Source: Albidovulum aestuarii (GTDB taxonomy: Bacteria > Pseudomonadota > Alphaproteobacteria > Rhodobacterales > Rhodobacteraceae). From it: 64,000 nt of DNA. Below are positions 7,900-16,213 of the stretch, piece after piece. The stretch spans positions 124,001 through 188,000 of the forward strand of contig NZ_JASBQQ010000003.1 of NCBI RefSeq assembly GCF_029961185.1, in the 5' to 3' direction. The translations under genes and the position numbers were made by a program. The stretch's first letter is position 1. The number at the start of each line of letters is the position of its first letter. The notes below the pieces were generated by a model. The model did not search any database, was not told the DNA's origin, and saw only the letters and a list, made by a program, of their open reading frames with translations.

Positions 7900-8670
7900 T
7901 TAGCCCTTGAAGTAGCGGAAGATCGCCGAGGCGCCCCAGCCCGCGACAATCGCAATGAAAAGCGACAGGAGCCCGTAGACCAGCGGCTGGTCATGCGCGA
8001 GGCGGTAGAGGAACCGCTCCAGCCCGACCTTCTGCACGGCAAGGTTGGTCGTATAGCTGGTGATCACCTGCCGGTCGCGGGTCAGGTAGAGTGTGACCTT
8101 GTAAGTTCCCTCGGTCAGGTTCGCGGGCAGCGTGACGGCGGTTTTGAAGAGCGTCTGGTCGAAAAAGGCGATTGTACTCGGTCGCGCCTGATAGCTGCCA
8201 TTCGCCGCCTTGATCCGCATCAGTGCATTGGTGAATTCGTGCGAATCCAGAACATGTTGCGGTGCGCCGACCGAGCGGATCGCGCGGGGAATGGAGATCT
8301 TGTAGCGCAGATCCTCGGTATCCGAGAGGATCTGGTTCAGGGGGCGCGAGGTGGCGATGGCGTAGAAGGAGGGGGCACTGTCGATCTCGACCGAGTCGGT
8401 GTTGATCCAGATCCCCGCGACCTTTTCCTTGCGCCTTACGGTGACCGGTTTCGATGGGCCTGCGACGGTGATGATCACGGACAGTGGCTCGGTGATCGAA
8501 ATCGGCGTTTCGCGTTTGACCGCGCCATAAAGGATGAGTTCGGAGCCGTCGAAATCGGCGGTGATCGGAACCTGCCGCTGGCTGAGATCGGCGACGATTT
8601 CCTCTTGCGCCGCGCCGGGCAGGGCCAGCGCGGACAGGAGCATCGCAAGGGCAATAAGACCGCGCATCAT
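7900..8670 (-). CDS. TIGR02186 family exported membrane-anchored protein
   Basis: The 256-residue protein has a signal peptide (about 1-21, ending ALPGAAQ), a soluble beta-rich middle and one C-terminal transmembrane helix (LLSLFIAIVAGWGASAIF) followed by a short basic tail. This is the TIGR02186 layout: a periplasmic domain anchored at its C-terminus. The function is unknown. Its ATG overlaps the stop codon of the TauE gene by four bases (ATGA), so the two are translationally coupled and probably work together in anion or sulfur-compound transport. No catalytic residues or cofactor motifs stand out. Confidence 0.8.
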   Translation of the reverse strand: MMRGLIALAMLLSALALPGAAQEEIVADLSQRQVPITADFDGSELILYGAVKRETPISITEPLSVIITVAGPSKPVTVRRKEKVAGIWINTDSVEIDSAPSFYAIATSRPLNQILSDTEDLRYKISIPRAIRSVGAPQHVLDSHEFTNALMRIKAANGSYQARPSTIAFFDQTLFKTAVTLPANLTEGTYKVTLYLTRDRQVITSYTTNLAVQKVGLERFLYRLAHDQPLVYGLLSLFIAIVAGWGASAIFRYFKG

Positions 8671-9584
8671 CCGTGCCCCGCCGGTCCGATGGTGTAAAGT
8701 TCTGACGGCATGATCAGCAGGTCGAGCGCCAGCTTCAGGCAGACCGCGAGCACCATCATGGCAAGGAGGATGCGCAACTGTTCGGCCTTGAGCCGTGTGC
8801 CGATCATAGCGCCGAACTGGGCACCGATGACCCCACCAACCAAGAGGAGCACCGCGAGCGGCATGTCCACGGTGAAGTTCGTCGTGGCATGCAGAAGCGT
8901 GGTGAAGGCGGTCACAAAGATGATCTGGAAGAGCGATGTGCCGACGACGACCTTCGTGGGCATGCCCAGAAGGTAGATCATCGCGGGCACCATGATGAAG
9001 CCGCCGCCGACGCCCATGATCGCCGCCAGAATGCCGACCAGAACGCCGACGACCATGGGAGGGATCACGGAGATATAAAGCCCCGAGGTGCGGAACTTCA
9101 TCTTGAATGGCAGGTTATGGATCCAGTTGTGTTTCTTGCGCACCGGCACCGCGCCGGGTTTGCGTGACCGCCGGATCGCGTTCAGACTTTCGACGAACAT
9201 CAGGGCGCCGATGATGCCGAGGAAGACGACGTAGCAGAGCTTGACCAGCAGATCGACCTGGCCGAGGCTTTTCAGGAAATTGAATAGCTGGACGCCAAGC
9301 GCCGCGCCGATCAGGCCGCCGATCAGAAGAACCGTTCCCATCCTGAGATCGACGGTCTTGCGTTTGAGATGCGCGAGGACGCCCGAGAAGGAGGAGGCGA
9401 CGATCTGGTTCGCCTCGGTCGCGACGGCAACCGCCGGGGGGATGCCGATGAAAAAGAGAAGCGGCGTCATCAGAAAGCCGCCGCCCACTCCGAACATGCC
9501 CGAAAGCATGCCAACGATACCGCCCAGCCCCAAAAGCAGGAACGCATTGACCGAAACCTCGGCGATGGGGAGGTAAATCTGCAT
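8667..9584 (-). CDS. TauE/SafE family anion permease
   Basis: A 305-residue inner-membrane protein with about eight helices and two glycine-rich repeats, GVGGGFLMTPLL near the N-terminus and GVGGGFIMVPAM in the second half. These define the TauE/SafE (sulfite exporter) family, whose members move sulfite, sulfoacetate or related anions. ATG 9584 (MQIYLPIAEV) is chosen over an in-frame GTG at 9623, because a good promoter places its -10 hexamer over that GTG. It overlaps the TIGR02186 gene by four bases, so the pair forms one transcription unit. The substrate is not known. Confidence 0.85.
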   Translation of the reverse strand: MQIYLPIAEVSVNAFLLLGLGGIVGMLSGMFGVGGGFLMTPLLFFIGIPPAVAVATEANQIVASSFSGVLAHLKRKTVDLRMGTVLLIGGLIGAALGVQLFNFLKSLGQVDLLVKLCYVVFLGIIGALMFVESLNAIRRSRKPGAVPVRKKHNWIHNLPFKMKFRTSGLYISVIPPMVVGVLVGILAAIMGVGGGFIMVPAMIYLLGMPTKVVVGTSLFQIIFVTAFTTLLHATTNFTVDMPLAVLLLVGGVIGAQFGAMIGTRLKAEQLRILLAMMVLAVCLKLALDLLIMPSELYTIGPAGHG

Positions 9585-9622
9585 TAGAACGCGGTACCGG
9601 ACGGCAAAAGATCCCTTGACCA

Positions 9623-9651
9623 CTCATGCCCCCATGTGGGGCCAGTGTCAA
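9623..9651 (-). promoter_or_regulatory. Predicted sigma-70 promoter of the TauE-TIGR02186 operon
   Basis: On the minus strand a perfect TTGACA -35 (9651-9646) is followed by a 17-base spacer and CATGAG (9628-9623) as a weak -10. The predicted transcript would start near 9616, giving a leader of about 32 bases before the ATG at 9584. This argues against the upstream GTG at 9623 as the start codon. Confidence 0.45.
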
Positions 9652-9711
9652 ACCGTTGCGGCGCTTGTCTTTAGGCCAGTTGCAAAATCCGCATAAGGCC
9701 AAATATCCGGT

Positions 9712-10683
9712 TCAGCGTTCCTTGACGTAAGGCTCTCCGCCGGCGCGTGGCGGAATGGCCCGTCCGACAAAGCCCGCAAGCACGATGACCGTCAGGATAT
9801 AGGGCAGCGCATCAAGGGCCGGGACCGGCACGTCGAAGCCAAGCGTGCCCTTGATCACGTCGGGCCTGAGCGCCAGCGCCTGGAAGAATCCGAAGAGAAG
9901 CGTGGCCATAAGCGCGTACCACGGCCGCCACTTGGCGAAGATCAGCGCGGCGAGCGCGATATAGCCGCGACCTGCGGTCATTTCCTTGCCGAAGCCGGTT
10001 TGCAGGCCCGCAGCCATATAGGCCCCGGCAAGCCCGCAGAGCACGCCGGTGATGATCACGGCGGTGTAGCGCAGCCGGACGACCGAGATGCCGGCCGTGT
10101 CGACCGAGGCGGGGTTCTCGCCCACCGCGCGCAGGCGCAGACCGAAACGGGTGCGGAAGAGCGCCCACCATGTGAGCGGCACACAGAGCAGCGCGATATA
10201 GACGAGCGCGCCGTGGCCCGAGATGACCTCGGCATAGAACGGGCCAAGGATAGGTACGCCGGACAGCGCCTCGGCGAAGGGCAGTTCGATCGGGTTGAAG
10301 CGGGCTGGGCCGGAGAGCGGCGGCGTCCGCCCACCCTGCCGGAACAGCGACTGGGCGATGAGGACGGTGATGCCGGAGGCCACGAAGTTGAGTGCGACGC
10401 CCGAGATAAGCTGATTGCCCCGGAAGGTGATCGAGGCGACGCCATGGATCAGCGCGAAGATCATCGACCCGGCGATGCCCGCCAGAAGCCCGATCCAGAC
10501 CGAACCGGTCAGCGCGGCGACCGCGCCGGTGCACATCGCGGCCATCAGCATCTTGCCCTCAAGCCCGATGTCGAAGATGCCCGAGCGTTCGGAGTAAAGC
10601 CCGGCAAGGCAGGCCAGAAGCAGCGGCGTGGCCAGCCGCATGGTGGAGTCGAGGATCTGGATGAGCGTTGCGAAATCCATCAC
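9712..10683 (-). CDS. Nucleoside-type ABC transporter permease (second permease)
   Basis: A 323-residue BPD_transp_2-type permease with about eight to ten hydrophobic helices, including the conserved GIFDIGLEGKMLMAA and GENPASVDTAGI segments typical of YufQ/NupQ-like subunits. It is the last of four leftward genes with a BMP-family binding protein, a double-domain ATPase and another permease. Its start overlaps the stop of the preceding permease by four bases. Such systems import purine or pyrimidine nucleosides (BmpA/Nup type) across the inner membrane. The substrate is inferred from the family, not from residues. Confidence 0.92.
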   Translation of the reverse strand: MMDFATLIQILDSTMRLATPLLLACLAGLYSERSGIFDIGLEGKMLMAAMCTGAVAALTGSVWIGLLAGIAGSMIFALIHGVASITFRGNQLISGVALNFVASGITVLIAQSLFRQGGRTPPLSGPARFNPIELPFAEALSGVPILGPFYAEVISGHGALVYIALLCVPLTWWALFRTRFGLRLRAVGENPASVDTAGISVVRLRYTAVIITGVLCGLAGAYMAAGLQTGFGKEMTAGRGYIALAALIFAKWRPWYALMATLLFGFFQALALRPDVIKGTLGFDVPVPALDALPYILTVIVLAGFVGRAIPPRAGGEPYVKER

Positions 10684-11771
10684 GCCACCTGAGTTCTGCG
10701 GGGAGCGAAAAAGAGCCCGAGCAACATGCGGACCATGTGGTCGAGCGCGCCGGTGAAGAGGATCACGAGGCCCTGCACAACGGTCCTGAGTTCGATCGGG
10801 ATCGAGGTCCAGAGCCCCAGTTCCGCCCCGCCCTGAAAGAGAAAGCCGAATAGGATCGCGGCAAGGAAAACGCCGATCGGATGGTTGCGCCCCATGAGCG
10901 CCACTGCGATACCGATGAAGCCCGCGCCCTCGGTCGAGTTCTGGAGGAGCCTTTCGCTTTCGCCCATCACGTTGTTGATCGACATGAGGCCCGCCAGCCC
11001 GCCCGAGATCAGCATGGCGATCATCGTCACCCTGAACGGAGAGATGCCAGCATAAAGCGCGGCCGGTTCGGACCGGCCGAAAGCGCGGATTTCATAGCCG
11101 AGCCTTGTGCGCCACAGCAGAAGCCAGACCAGCCAGCAGGCGAGAAGTGCGACGAAAAGCGTGACATTGGCCGGGATCTGCTTGTCGAAGAGGATGCTCA
11201 GCCCCGGGATTTCATGCAGGGTCGGCAGGTTCGTCGCCGCGGGGAAGCGGGCGGTGGCCGGGTCCATCTGGCCCGCGGGGCGCAGGACATTGACCAGCAT
11301 GTAGACGATCAGCGCGGCGGCGATGTAGTTGAACATGATCGTGGTGATCACGACATGGCTGCCGCGCTTGGCCTGAAGATAGGCGGGGATCGCCGCCCAG
11401 GCGGCACCGAACAAGGCGCCGGCAATCATCGCGCCGGGCAGCGCCAGCGTCCAGTGTGGCCAGGGGATGAAAAGGCAGACGAGGGCCACGCCGAGCCCGC
11501 CGAGCTGCGCCTGCCCCTCGCCGCCGATATTGAAGAGCGAGGCATGGAAGGCGACCGTCACTGCAAGGCCGGTGAACATGAAGCTTGTGGCGTAATACAG
11601 CGTATAGCCCCAGCCATAGGCGGAGCCGAGCGCCCCGGTGACCATGGTGCGTAAAGCCTCCATCGGACTTTGGCCGATGGCAAGGATGACGAGGGCCGAG
11701 ATGATTCCCGCCAGTAGCAGGCTGATCAGCGGGACGAGGACCAGATCGGCCCAGCGTGGCAATCTGGTCAT
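10680..11771 (-). CDS. Nucleoside-type ABC transporter permease (first permease)
   Basis: A 363-residue permease of the YufP/NupP type, with an N-terminal helix (LVLVPLISLLLAGIIS) and the conserved NIGGEGQAQLGGLG and FGRSEPAALYAGIS loops. It forms the transmembrane heterodimer with the permease encoded next. Its ATG shares one base with the ATPase stop codon (TAATG) and its own stop overlaps the next start by four bases, so all three are tightly coupled. Function within the BMP-type nucleoside importer follows from this gene order. Confidence 0.92.
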   Translation of the reverse strand: MTRLPRWADLVLVPLISLLLAGIISALVILAIGQSPMEALRTMVTGALGSAYGWGYTLYYATSFMFTGLAVTVAFHASLFNIGGEGQAQLGGLGVALVCLFIPWPHWTLALPGAMIAGALFGAAWAAIPAYLQAKRGSHVVITTIMFNYIAAALIVYMLVNVLRPAGQMDPATARFPAATNLPTLHEIPGLSILFDKQIPANVTLFVALLACWLVWLLLWRTRLGYEIRAFGRSEPAALYAGISPFRVTMIAMLISGGLAGLMSINNVMGESERLLQNSTEGAGFIGIAVALMGRNHPIGVFLAAILFGFLFQGGAELGLWTSIPIELRTVVQGLVILFTGALDHMVRMLLGLFFAPRRTQVA

Positions 11772-13348
11772 TACGCGGCCTCCCCGGTCTTGCCGTCGGT
11801 GATCCCGGCCATCAGCAGGCCAAGCTCACGTTCATTGGTCCCTTCGGGCAGGCGTTCGCCCATGATCTTACCGTCGAACATCACGGCGATGCGGTCCGAC
11901 AGGCTCATGATCTCGTCCAATTCGACGCTGACCAGCAGCACGGCTTTGCCCGCGTCGCGCAGTTCCACGATGCGCTTGTGGATGAACTCGATCGCGCCGA
12001 TATCGACGCCGCGCGTCGGCTGGCCGACCAGCAGCAGGTCCGGGTTCCGCTCGATCTCGCGCGCGAGGATGATCTTCTGCTGGTTGCCGCCCGAGAAACT
12101 TTTGGCCGAAAGCGTCGGAATCGGCGGACGGACGTCGAAGCGTTCCATCTTGCCCTTGGTGTTTTCAAGGATGGCATCGTTGTCCATCAGCCAGCGGTTC
12201 TTCTGGTAGGCCGGGTCGTGGTGATAGCCGAAGGCGGTGTTTTCCCAGGCCGAGAAATCCATGATCATGCCCAGATGCTGGCGGTCCTCCGGCACATGGG
12301 CAATGCCGCGCGCGCGGCGCGACTGGCCGTCGGAATGCTGGCCGGTGAGGTCGATCTGGTCGCCGTTCAGCCGGATAATACCGGTGCCGCGGGCGATACC
12401 GCCGAGAACGGCCAGAAGTTCGGACTGGCCGTTGCCCGCGACGCCTGCGATGCCGAGAATCTCGCCCGCGCAGATCTTGAGCGAGATGCCCTTCAGCCGC
12501 TCGACCTTGTCTTCATCCACGACGCGCAGGTTTTCGACCTCCAGCACGACCCTGCCGGGCTGGGCGGGCGTTTTCGCGACATCGAGCAGCACCTTGCGGC
12601 CAACCATCAGCTCGGCCAGCTCCTCGGGGCTCGTCTCGGCGGTCTTGACGGTCGCCGTCATTTCGCCCCGCCGCATGACGCTGACGGTGTCGGTGATCTC
12701 CATGATCTCGCGCAGCTTGTGGGTGATCAGAATGATCGTCTTGCCCTGTTCCTTAAGGTTTCTCAGGATGCGGAACAGGTGGTCCGCCTCGGCGGGTGTC
12801 AGCACGCCCGTCGGTTCATCCAGGATCAGGATATCGGCATGGCGGTAGAGCGCCTTGAGGATTTCGACCCGCTGTTGGTGGCCGACGCTAAGTTCTTCGA
12901 TCACCTCGTCGGGATCGACATCGAGTTCATATTCCGCGGCCAGTTCGCCCAGCACCTTGCGGGCCTTGGCAAGCGAGGGGCGCAGGAGCGCGCCGTCTTC
13001 GGCGCCGAGAATGACATTCTCAAGCACCGAGAAATTCTGCACCAGTTTGAAATGCTGGAAGACCATGCCGATGCCGGCGCGGATCGCGGCCTGGCTGTCG
13101 GGGATGGCGGTGGGAGTGCCGTTGATCAGGATCTGGCCTGAATCGGCCTTGTAGAAGCCGTAGAGGATCGACATCAGCGTGGATTTGCCCGCGCCGTTTT
13201 CGCCGATGATGCCGTGGATCGTGCCCTTGGCGACGCGGATCGAGATGTCCTTGTTGGCCTGAACCGGGCCGAAGGCTTTCGATATTCCGCGAAGCTCGAT
13301 GGCCGGAGCGGCAGTGGCCTGCCGCTCCTTTCCCGTGTCCCCCGTCAT
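11771..13348 (-). CDS. ABC transporter ATPase with two nucleotide-binding domains (nucleoside importer)
   Basis: A 525-residue fusion of two ABC ATPase domains, as in YufO and RbsA. The first domain has a canonical Walker A (GENGAGKST), a signature-like LSVGHQQRVEILKAL and Walker B ILILDEPT. The second has a degenerate loop (GVAGNGQSELL), a good signature SGGNQQKIILARE, and GQPTRGVD where the catalytic glutamate is replaced by glutamine. This is the usual asymmetry of the family, in which one site hydrolyses ATP. It energises the two permeases downstream. The gap to the binding-protein gene is eight bases. Confidence 0.95.
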   Translation of the reverse strand: MTGDTGKERQATAAPAIELRGISKAFGPVQANKDISIRVAKGTIHGIIGENGAGKSTLMSILYGFYKADSGQILINGTPTAIPDSQAAIRAGIGMVFQHFKLVQNFSVLENVILGAEDGALLRPSLAKARKVLGELAAEYELDVDPDEVIEELSVGHQQRVEILKALYRHADILILDEPTGVLTPAEADHLFRILRNLKEQGKTIILITHKLREIMEITDTVSVMRRGEMTATVKTAETSPEELAELMVGRKVLLDVAKTPAQPGRVVLEVENLRVVDEDKVERLKGISLKICAGEILGIAGVAGNGQSELLAVLGGIARGTGIIRLNGDQIDLTGQHSDGQSRRARGIAHVPEDRQHLGMIMDFSAWENTAFGYHHDPAYQKNRWLMDNDAILENTKGKMERFDVRPPIPTLSAKSFSGGNQQKIILAREIERNPDLLLVGQPTRGVDIGAIEFIHKRIVELRDAGKAVLLVSVELDEIMSLSDRIAVMFDGKIMGERLPEGTNERELGLLMAGITDGKTGEAA

Positions 13349-13356
13349 GACACTGC

Positions 13357-14349
13357 TCAGTTAACCGGGCAGCTGTCGTCGGTCATGTAGTCGTGCACCG
13401 CGATCTCACCCGAGGTGATCTTGGCGGCGGCGTCATCGACAGCGGCCTTCATCTCGTCCGAGACCAGCGAGGCGTTGTTGTCGTCGAGCGCATAGCCGAC
13501 ACCGCCTGAGGCGAGGTCCATGATCTGAACGCCACCTTCGATATCGGTGCCTGCCTTGAACGCCTCGTAGACGGCGTTGTCGACGCGTTTCAGCATCGAG
13601 GTCAGGACCTGACCGGGATGCAGGTGGTTCTGGTTCGAATCGACGCCGATCGAGAGGATGCCCTCATCAGCCGCGGCCTGAAGCACACCGATGCCGGTGC
13701 CCCCTGCGGCGGCATAGATCACGTCGGCGCCCTGCGATTTCTGCGCCTTGGCGATTTCACCGCCCTTGACGGGATCGTTCCATGCGGCCGGGGTCGAACC
13801 GGTCATGTTCTGGATGATCGTCGCATCCGGGTTTGCGGCCTTGACGCCCTGCACATAGCCGCAGGCGAATTTGCGGATCAGCGGAACATCCATGCCACCG
13901 ATGAAGCCGACGGTGCCGGTTTTCGACGCCATCGCGGCCATCATGCCGACCAGATAGCTGCCCTCATGCTCGGCAAAGCTGATCTGGCGCACGTTCGGGA
14001 AGTCGAGCCAGTCGACGTCGATGATCACGAACTTGGTGTCCGGGAAGTCGGGGGCGACCTGGCCCAGAACGTCGCCGAAGGCGAAGCCGGTCATGACGAC
14101 AGGGTTGGCGCCCGACTCGGCCAGACGGCGGAGCGCCTGTTCGCGCTGCGCCTCGGACTGCATTTCCAGTTCCTTGTAGGTGCCGCCGGTTTCGGTCTTC
14201 CAGCGTTCGGCGCCGTTGAAGGCGGCTTCGTTGAACGACTTGTCGAACTTGCCGCCGAGGTCAAAAATGATGGCGGGATCGGCAGCCGCGAAGCCGGCCG
14301 AAAGCGCGAGCGTTGCGGCCGCGCCGAGGAATGTCTTCATGAGGGTCAT
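13357..14349 (-). CDS. BMP family periplasmic substrate-binding protein
   Basis: A 330-residue binding protein of the BmpA/Med/PnrA family, which captures nucleosides in the periplasm. A signal peptide ends near residue 23 (SAGFAAADP). The mature part begins AIIFDLGGKFDKSFNEAAFNGAE, the conserved first strand and ligand loop of the family. It is the first gene of the four-gene importer, as expected for the most abundant subunit. The ATG follows GGGAGCGATCC. A promoter-like sequence and a RutR-like palindrome lie upstream, so pyrimidine-responsive control is possible. Confidence 0.93.
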   Translation of the reverse strand: MTLMKTFLGAAATLALSAGFAAADPAIIFDLGGKFDKSFNEAAFNGAERWKTETGGTYKELEMQSEAQREQALRRLAESGANPVVMTGFAFGDVLGQVAPDFPDTKFVIIDVDWLDFPNVRQISFAEHEGSYLVGMMAAMASKTGTVGFIGGMDVPLIRKFACGYVQGVKAANPDATIIQNMTGSTPAAWNDPVKGGEIAKAQKSQGADVIYAAAGGTGIGVLQAAADEGILSIGVDSNQNHLHPGQVLTSMLKRVDNAVYEAFKAGTDIEGGVQIMDLASGGVGYALDDNNASLVSDEMKAAVDDAAAKITSGEIAVHDYMTDDSCPVN

Positions 14350-14422
14350 GGATCGCTCCCAGTTTGGTTATGCGTATCCGCATCCTGATGGCCCAATTGG
14401 CCGTTCGCGCGGATTGCGTCCG

Positions 14423-14451
14423 ATTAGGGCGGATGCGCAGGAGGCGGTCAA
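14423..14451 (-). promoter_or_regulatory. Predicted promoter of the BMP importer operon
   Basis: On the minus strand TTGACC (14451-14446, five of six -35 bases) is spaced 17 bases from CCTAAT (14428-14423, four of six -10 bases). The transcript would start near 14416, leaving a leader of about 67 bases before the ATG of the binding protein. Confidence 0.42.
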
Positions 14452-14479
14452 TAGCTATTTGGGGTGACGGAGGGTCGGT

Positions 14480-14495
14480 TTGACCTTTTGGTCAG
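14480..14495. promoter_or_regulatory. RutR-like palindrome upstream of the nucleoside importer
   Basis: TTGACC-TTTT-GGTCAG has the same length and half-site sequence as the E. coli RutR consensus TTGACCAnnTGGTCAA, with five of six bases matching in the right half. RutR is a TetR-family regulator that responds to uracil/thymine. The site overlaps the rimI stop codon and sits about 70 bases upstream of the predicted transcription start of the importer. No rutR gene is in the window. Confidence 0.4.
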
Positions 14496-14929
14496 GAATT
14501 TGCCGGTGCCGGGGACAGGGCGCGGGCGAGGATGAGCGCGTCGATCTTTTTTCCGTCGGGTTTGACGTAGTAACCCGGCCTGCGCCCGGTCTCGGCGAAT
14601 CCGGCGCTGGCATAGAGCGCGTTGGCGGCATGGTTGTCGGCGGCAACTTCGAGAAAGGCCGTCGTGGCACCGCGCGCTCGGGCTTCGCTGAGGAAGGTGG
14701 CGACAAGTCCGGTGCCAAGGCCACGGCCCCGGGCTTCGGGCCGCACGGCAACTGTCAGTAGTTCAGCCTCGTCGGTGATGACGCGGCCGATGAGGAACCC
14801 GTCCGGTTCGGTGATCAGGAACGCCTGCGGCCCGGAAAGGAGGTCGGCGATTTCCGCCGCATTCCACGGGCGTGGCGTGGAGAACGCGGCGGCATGGATC
14901 GCGGCCAGCTCTTCCGGTGAGATGGTCAC
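14492..14929 (-). CDS. rimI: GNAT acetyltransferase, probably ribosomal protein S18-alanine N-acetyltransferase
   Basis: A 145-residue GNAT-fold enzyme. The acetyl-CoA loop is visible as RPEARGRGLGTGL, followed by the LEVAADNHAANALYASAGF stretch typical of RimI proteins (N-A-LY-x2-GF). RimI acetylates the N-terminal alanine of ribosomal protein S18. Its start overlaps the tsaB stop by four bases, a common tsaB-rimI arrangement in bacteria, which supports the name over a generic GNAT call. Confidence 0.88.
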   Translation of the reverse strand: MTISPEELAAIHAAAFSTPRPWNAAEIADLLSGPQAFLITEPDGFLIGRVITDEAELLTVAVRPEARGRGLGTGLVATFLSEARARGATTAFLEVAADNHAANALYASAGFAETGRRPGYYVKPDGKKIDALILARALSPAPANS

Positions 14930-15531
14930 GGCAGAATGACCGGTGGCGCCTCACGCGGCGGCGCGGCATCGGCGGGACGGATGTAGAGCGGGGCGGGCCG
15001 GACGGGCGTGTCGCGCCAGCGGCGGGCAGCGATGCGGGCGATATGCACCGCCTGTTGATCGGCTGGAACGGCATCAAGCCGCAGGGTGGGGGCGTCGAGT
15101 GTCGTCACGTCGGCCTCGGGCAGAAGCTCCGGTTTCCCGGGGTCACCGCCAAGGCGCTGGGCATAGACCATGCCACGTGGCGCGGGGATTATCGCCCAAT
15201 GGGGCGCGGTGTGGTCGGGCGCGGTGGCCTCGAAGCCTGACACGCCGACAGCAGGGATGCCGAGCGACAAGGCCAGTCCGCGCGCGGCGGCGACCGAAAT
15301 GCGGATGCCGGTGAAGTTGCCGGGACCCGTACCAACGCCGATTGCTCTGAGGTCAGACCATGTCCGCCTTCTTTCGCGCAGCATCTCTTCCAGCATCGGC
15401 ATCAGCCGTTCCGCCTGCCCGCGCCCCATCTCCTCAGCCCGCGCTGCGATCACGGTTTCGCCAGACAGCAAAGCGGCCGCGCAATGCGCGGCCGATGTGT
15501 CGAAGGCAAGGATAAGCGTGTCAGGCGGCAA
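14926..15531 (-). CDS. tsaB: tRNA threonylcarbamoyladenosine biosynthesis protein TsaB
   Basis: TsaB is the scaffold partner of TsaD in the complex that makes the universal t6A modification at position 37 of ANN-reading tRNAs. The 201-residue protein shows the ASKHA-fold start LILAFDTSAAHCAAALL and the conserved GVGTGPGNFTGIRISVAAARGLA segment. It overlaps the nfuA stop by about 11 bases and the rimI start by four, so it sits in the middle of a tight nfuA-tsaB-rimI operon. tsaD and tsaE are not in the window. Confidence 0.94.
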   Translation of the reverse strand: MPPDTLILAFDTSAAHCAAALLSGETVIAARAEEMGRGQAERLMPMLEEMLRERRRTWSDLRAIGVGTGPGNFTGIRISVAAARGLALSLGIPAVGVSGFEATAPDHTAPHWAIIPAPRGMVYAQRLGGDPGKPELLPEADVTTLDAPTLRLDAVPADQQAVHIARIAARRWRDTPVRPAPLYIRPADAAPPREAPPVILP

Positions 15532-16081
15532 CGGGCCGCACCTCGACCACTTCGGGTATGTAGTGACGCAGCAGGTTCTCGATCCCCATCTTCAGCGTGA
15601 GGGTCGAGGACGGGCAGCCGGCGCAGGCGCCCTGCATGTGCAGATAGACGATGCCCCGGTCGAAGCCGTGGAAGGTGATGTCGCCGCCATCCTGCGCCAC
15701 GGCGGGCCGCACGCGGGTGTCGAGAAGTTCCTTGATCTGCTTGACGATCTCGCCGTCCGGCCCGTCATGGGCGGCATGGGCGCTTTCGGCCTGCTCGCCC
15801 TCGATCACCGGCTGGCCGGACTGGAAATGCTCCATGATCGCGCCGAGAATCGCGGGCTTGATGTGGTCCCACATGACCGCTTCGGCCTTGGTCACGGTGA
15901 CGAAATCGGTGCCGAGGAAGACGCCGGTCACGCCATCGACCGCGAAGATTCGCCTGGCCAGAGGCGACTTGTCCGCCGTGTCGGCCTGCGGGAAATCTGC
16001 CGTGCCGGTGCCAAGGACGGACTGGCCGGGCAGGAATTTCAGAGTCGCGGGGTTCGGCGTGGATTCGGTCTGGATGAACAT
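15521..16081 (-). CDS. nfuA: NifU/NfuA-type iron-sulfur cluster carrier
   Basis: The 186-residue protein has an N-terminal Nfu_N domain (MFIQTESTPNP start) and a C-terminal NifU domain with the cluster-binding C153-A-G-C156. Such proteins receive Fe-S clusters and deliver them to apo-proteins. ATG 16081 follows ACGGAGGC. A long in-frame extension to 16816 is antisense to the EamA gene and not credible. It heads an operon with tsaB and rimI. An Irr/ICE-like box and a promoter-like sequence lie directly upstream, which suggests iron control. Confidence 0.94.
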   Translation of the reverse strand: MFIQTESTPNPATLKFLPGQSVLGTGTADFPQADTADKSPLARRIFAVDGVTGVFLGTDFVTVTKAEAVMWDHIKPAILGAIMEHFQSGQPVIEGEQAESAHAAHDGPDGEIVKQIKELLDTRVRPAVAQDGGDITFHGFDRGIVYLHMQGACAGCPSSTLTLKMGIENLLRHYIPEVVEVRPVAA

Positions 16082-16105
16082 GGGGGCAGCCTCCGTTGCG
16101 CATCT

Positions 16106-16134
16106 GATATGCGCCCCGATGGGGGTCAAGTCAA
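16106..16134 (-). promoter_or_regulatory. Candidate promoter of nfuA
   Basis: On the minus strand TTGACT (16134-16129) is spaced 17 bases from CATATC (16111-16106). The transcript would start near 16099 with a leader of about 18 bases that contains the ribosome binding site. The -10 is weak (three of six). Confidence 0.35.
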
Positions 16135-16136
16135 GG

Positions 16137-16153
16137 TTTGGAATGGTTCTAAA
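16137..16153. promoter_or_regulatory. Irr/ICE-like iron control element upstream of nfuA
   Basis: TTTGGAATGGTTCTAAA matches the alphaproteobacterial Irr box TTTAGAA-N3-TTCTAAA at 13 of 14 defined bases. It abuts the predicted nfuA -35 element, with its centre near -46. Irr senses haem/iron status and controls Fe-S and haem genes in this group. The divergent EamA gene starts 61 bases from the box, so it could also be affected. Confidence 0.55.
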
Positions 16154-16213
16154 CTGGGCGACTTGTAGCTCCCCGACCCGGGCGGTAGGACTTCGGTCGG
16201 GGAGGGGTGCCGG

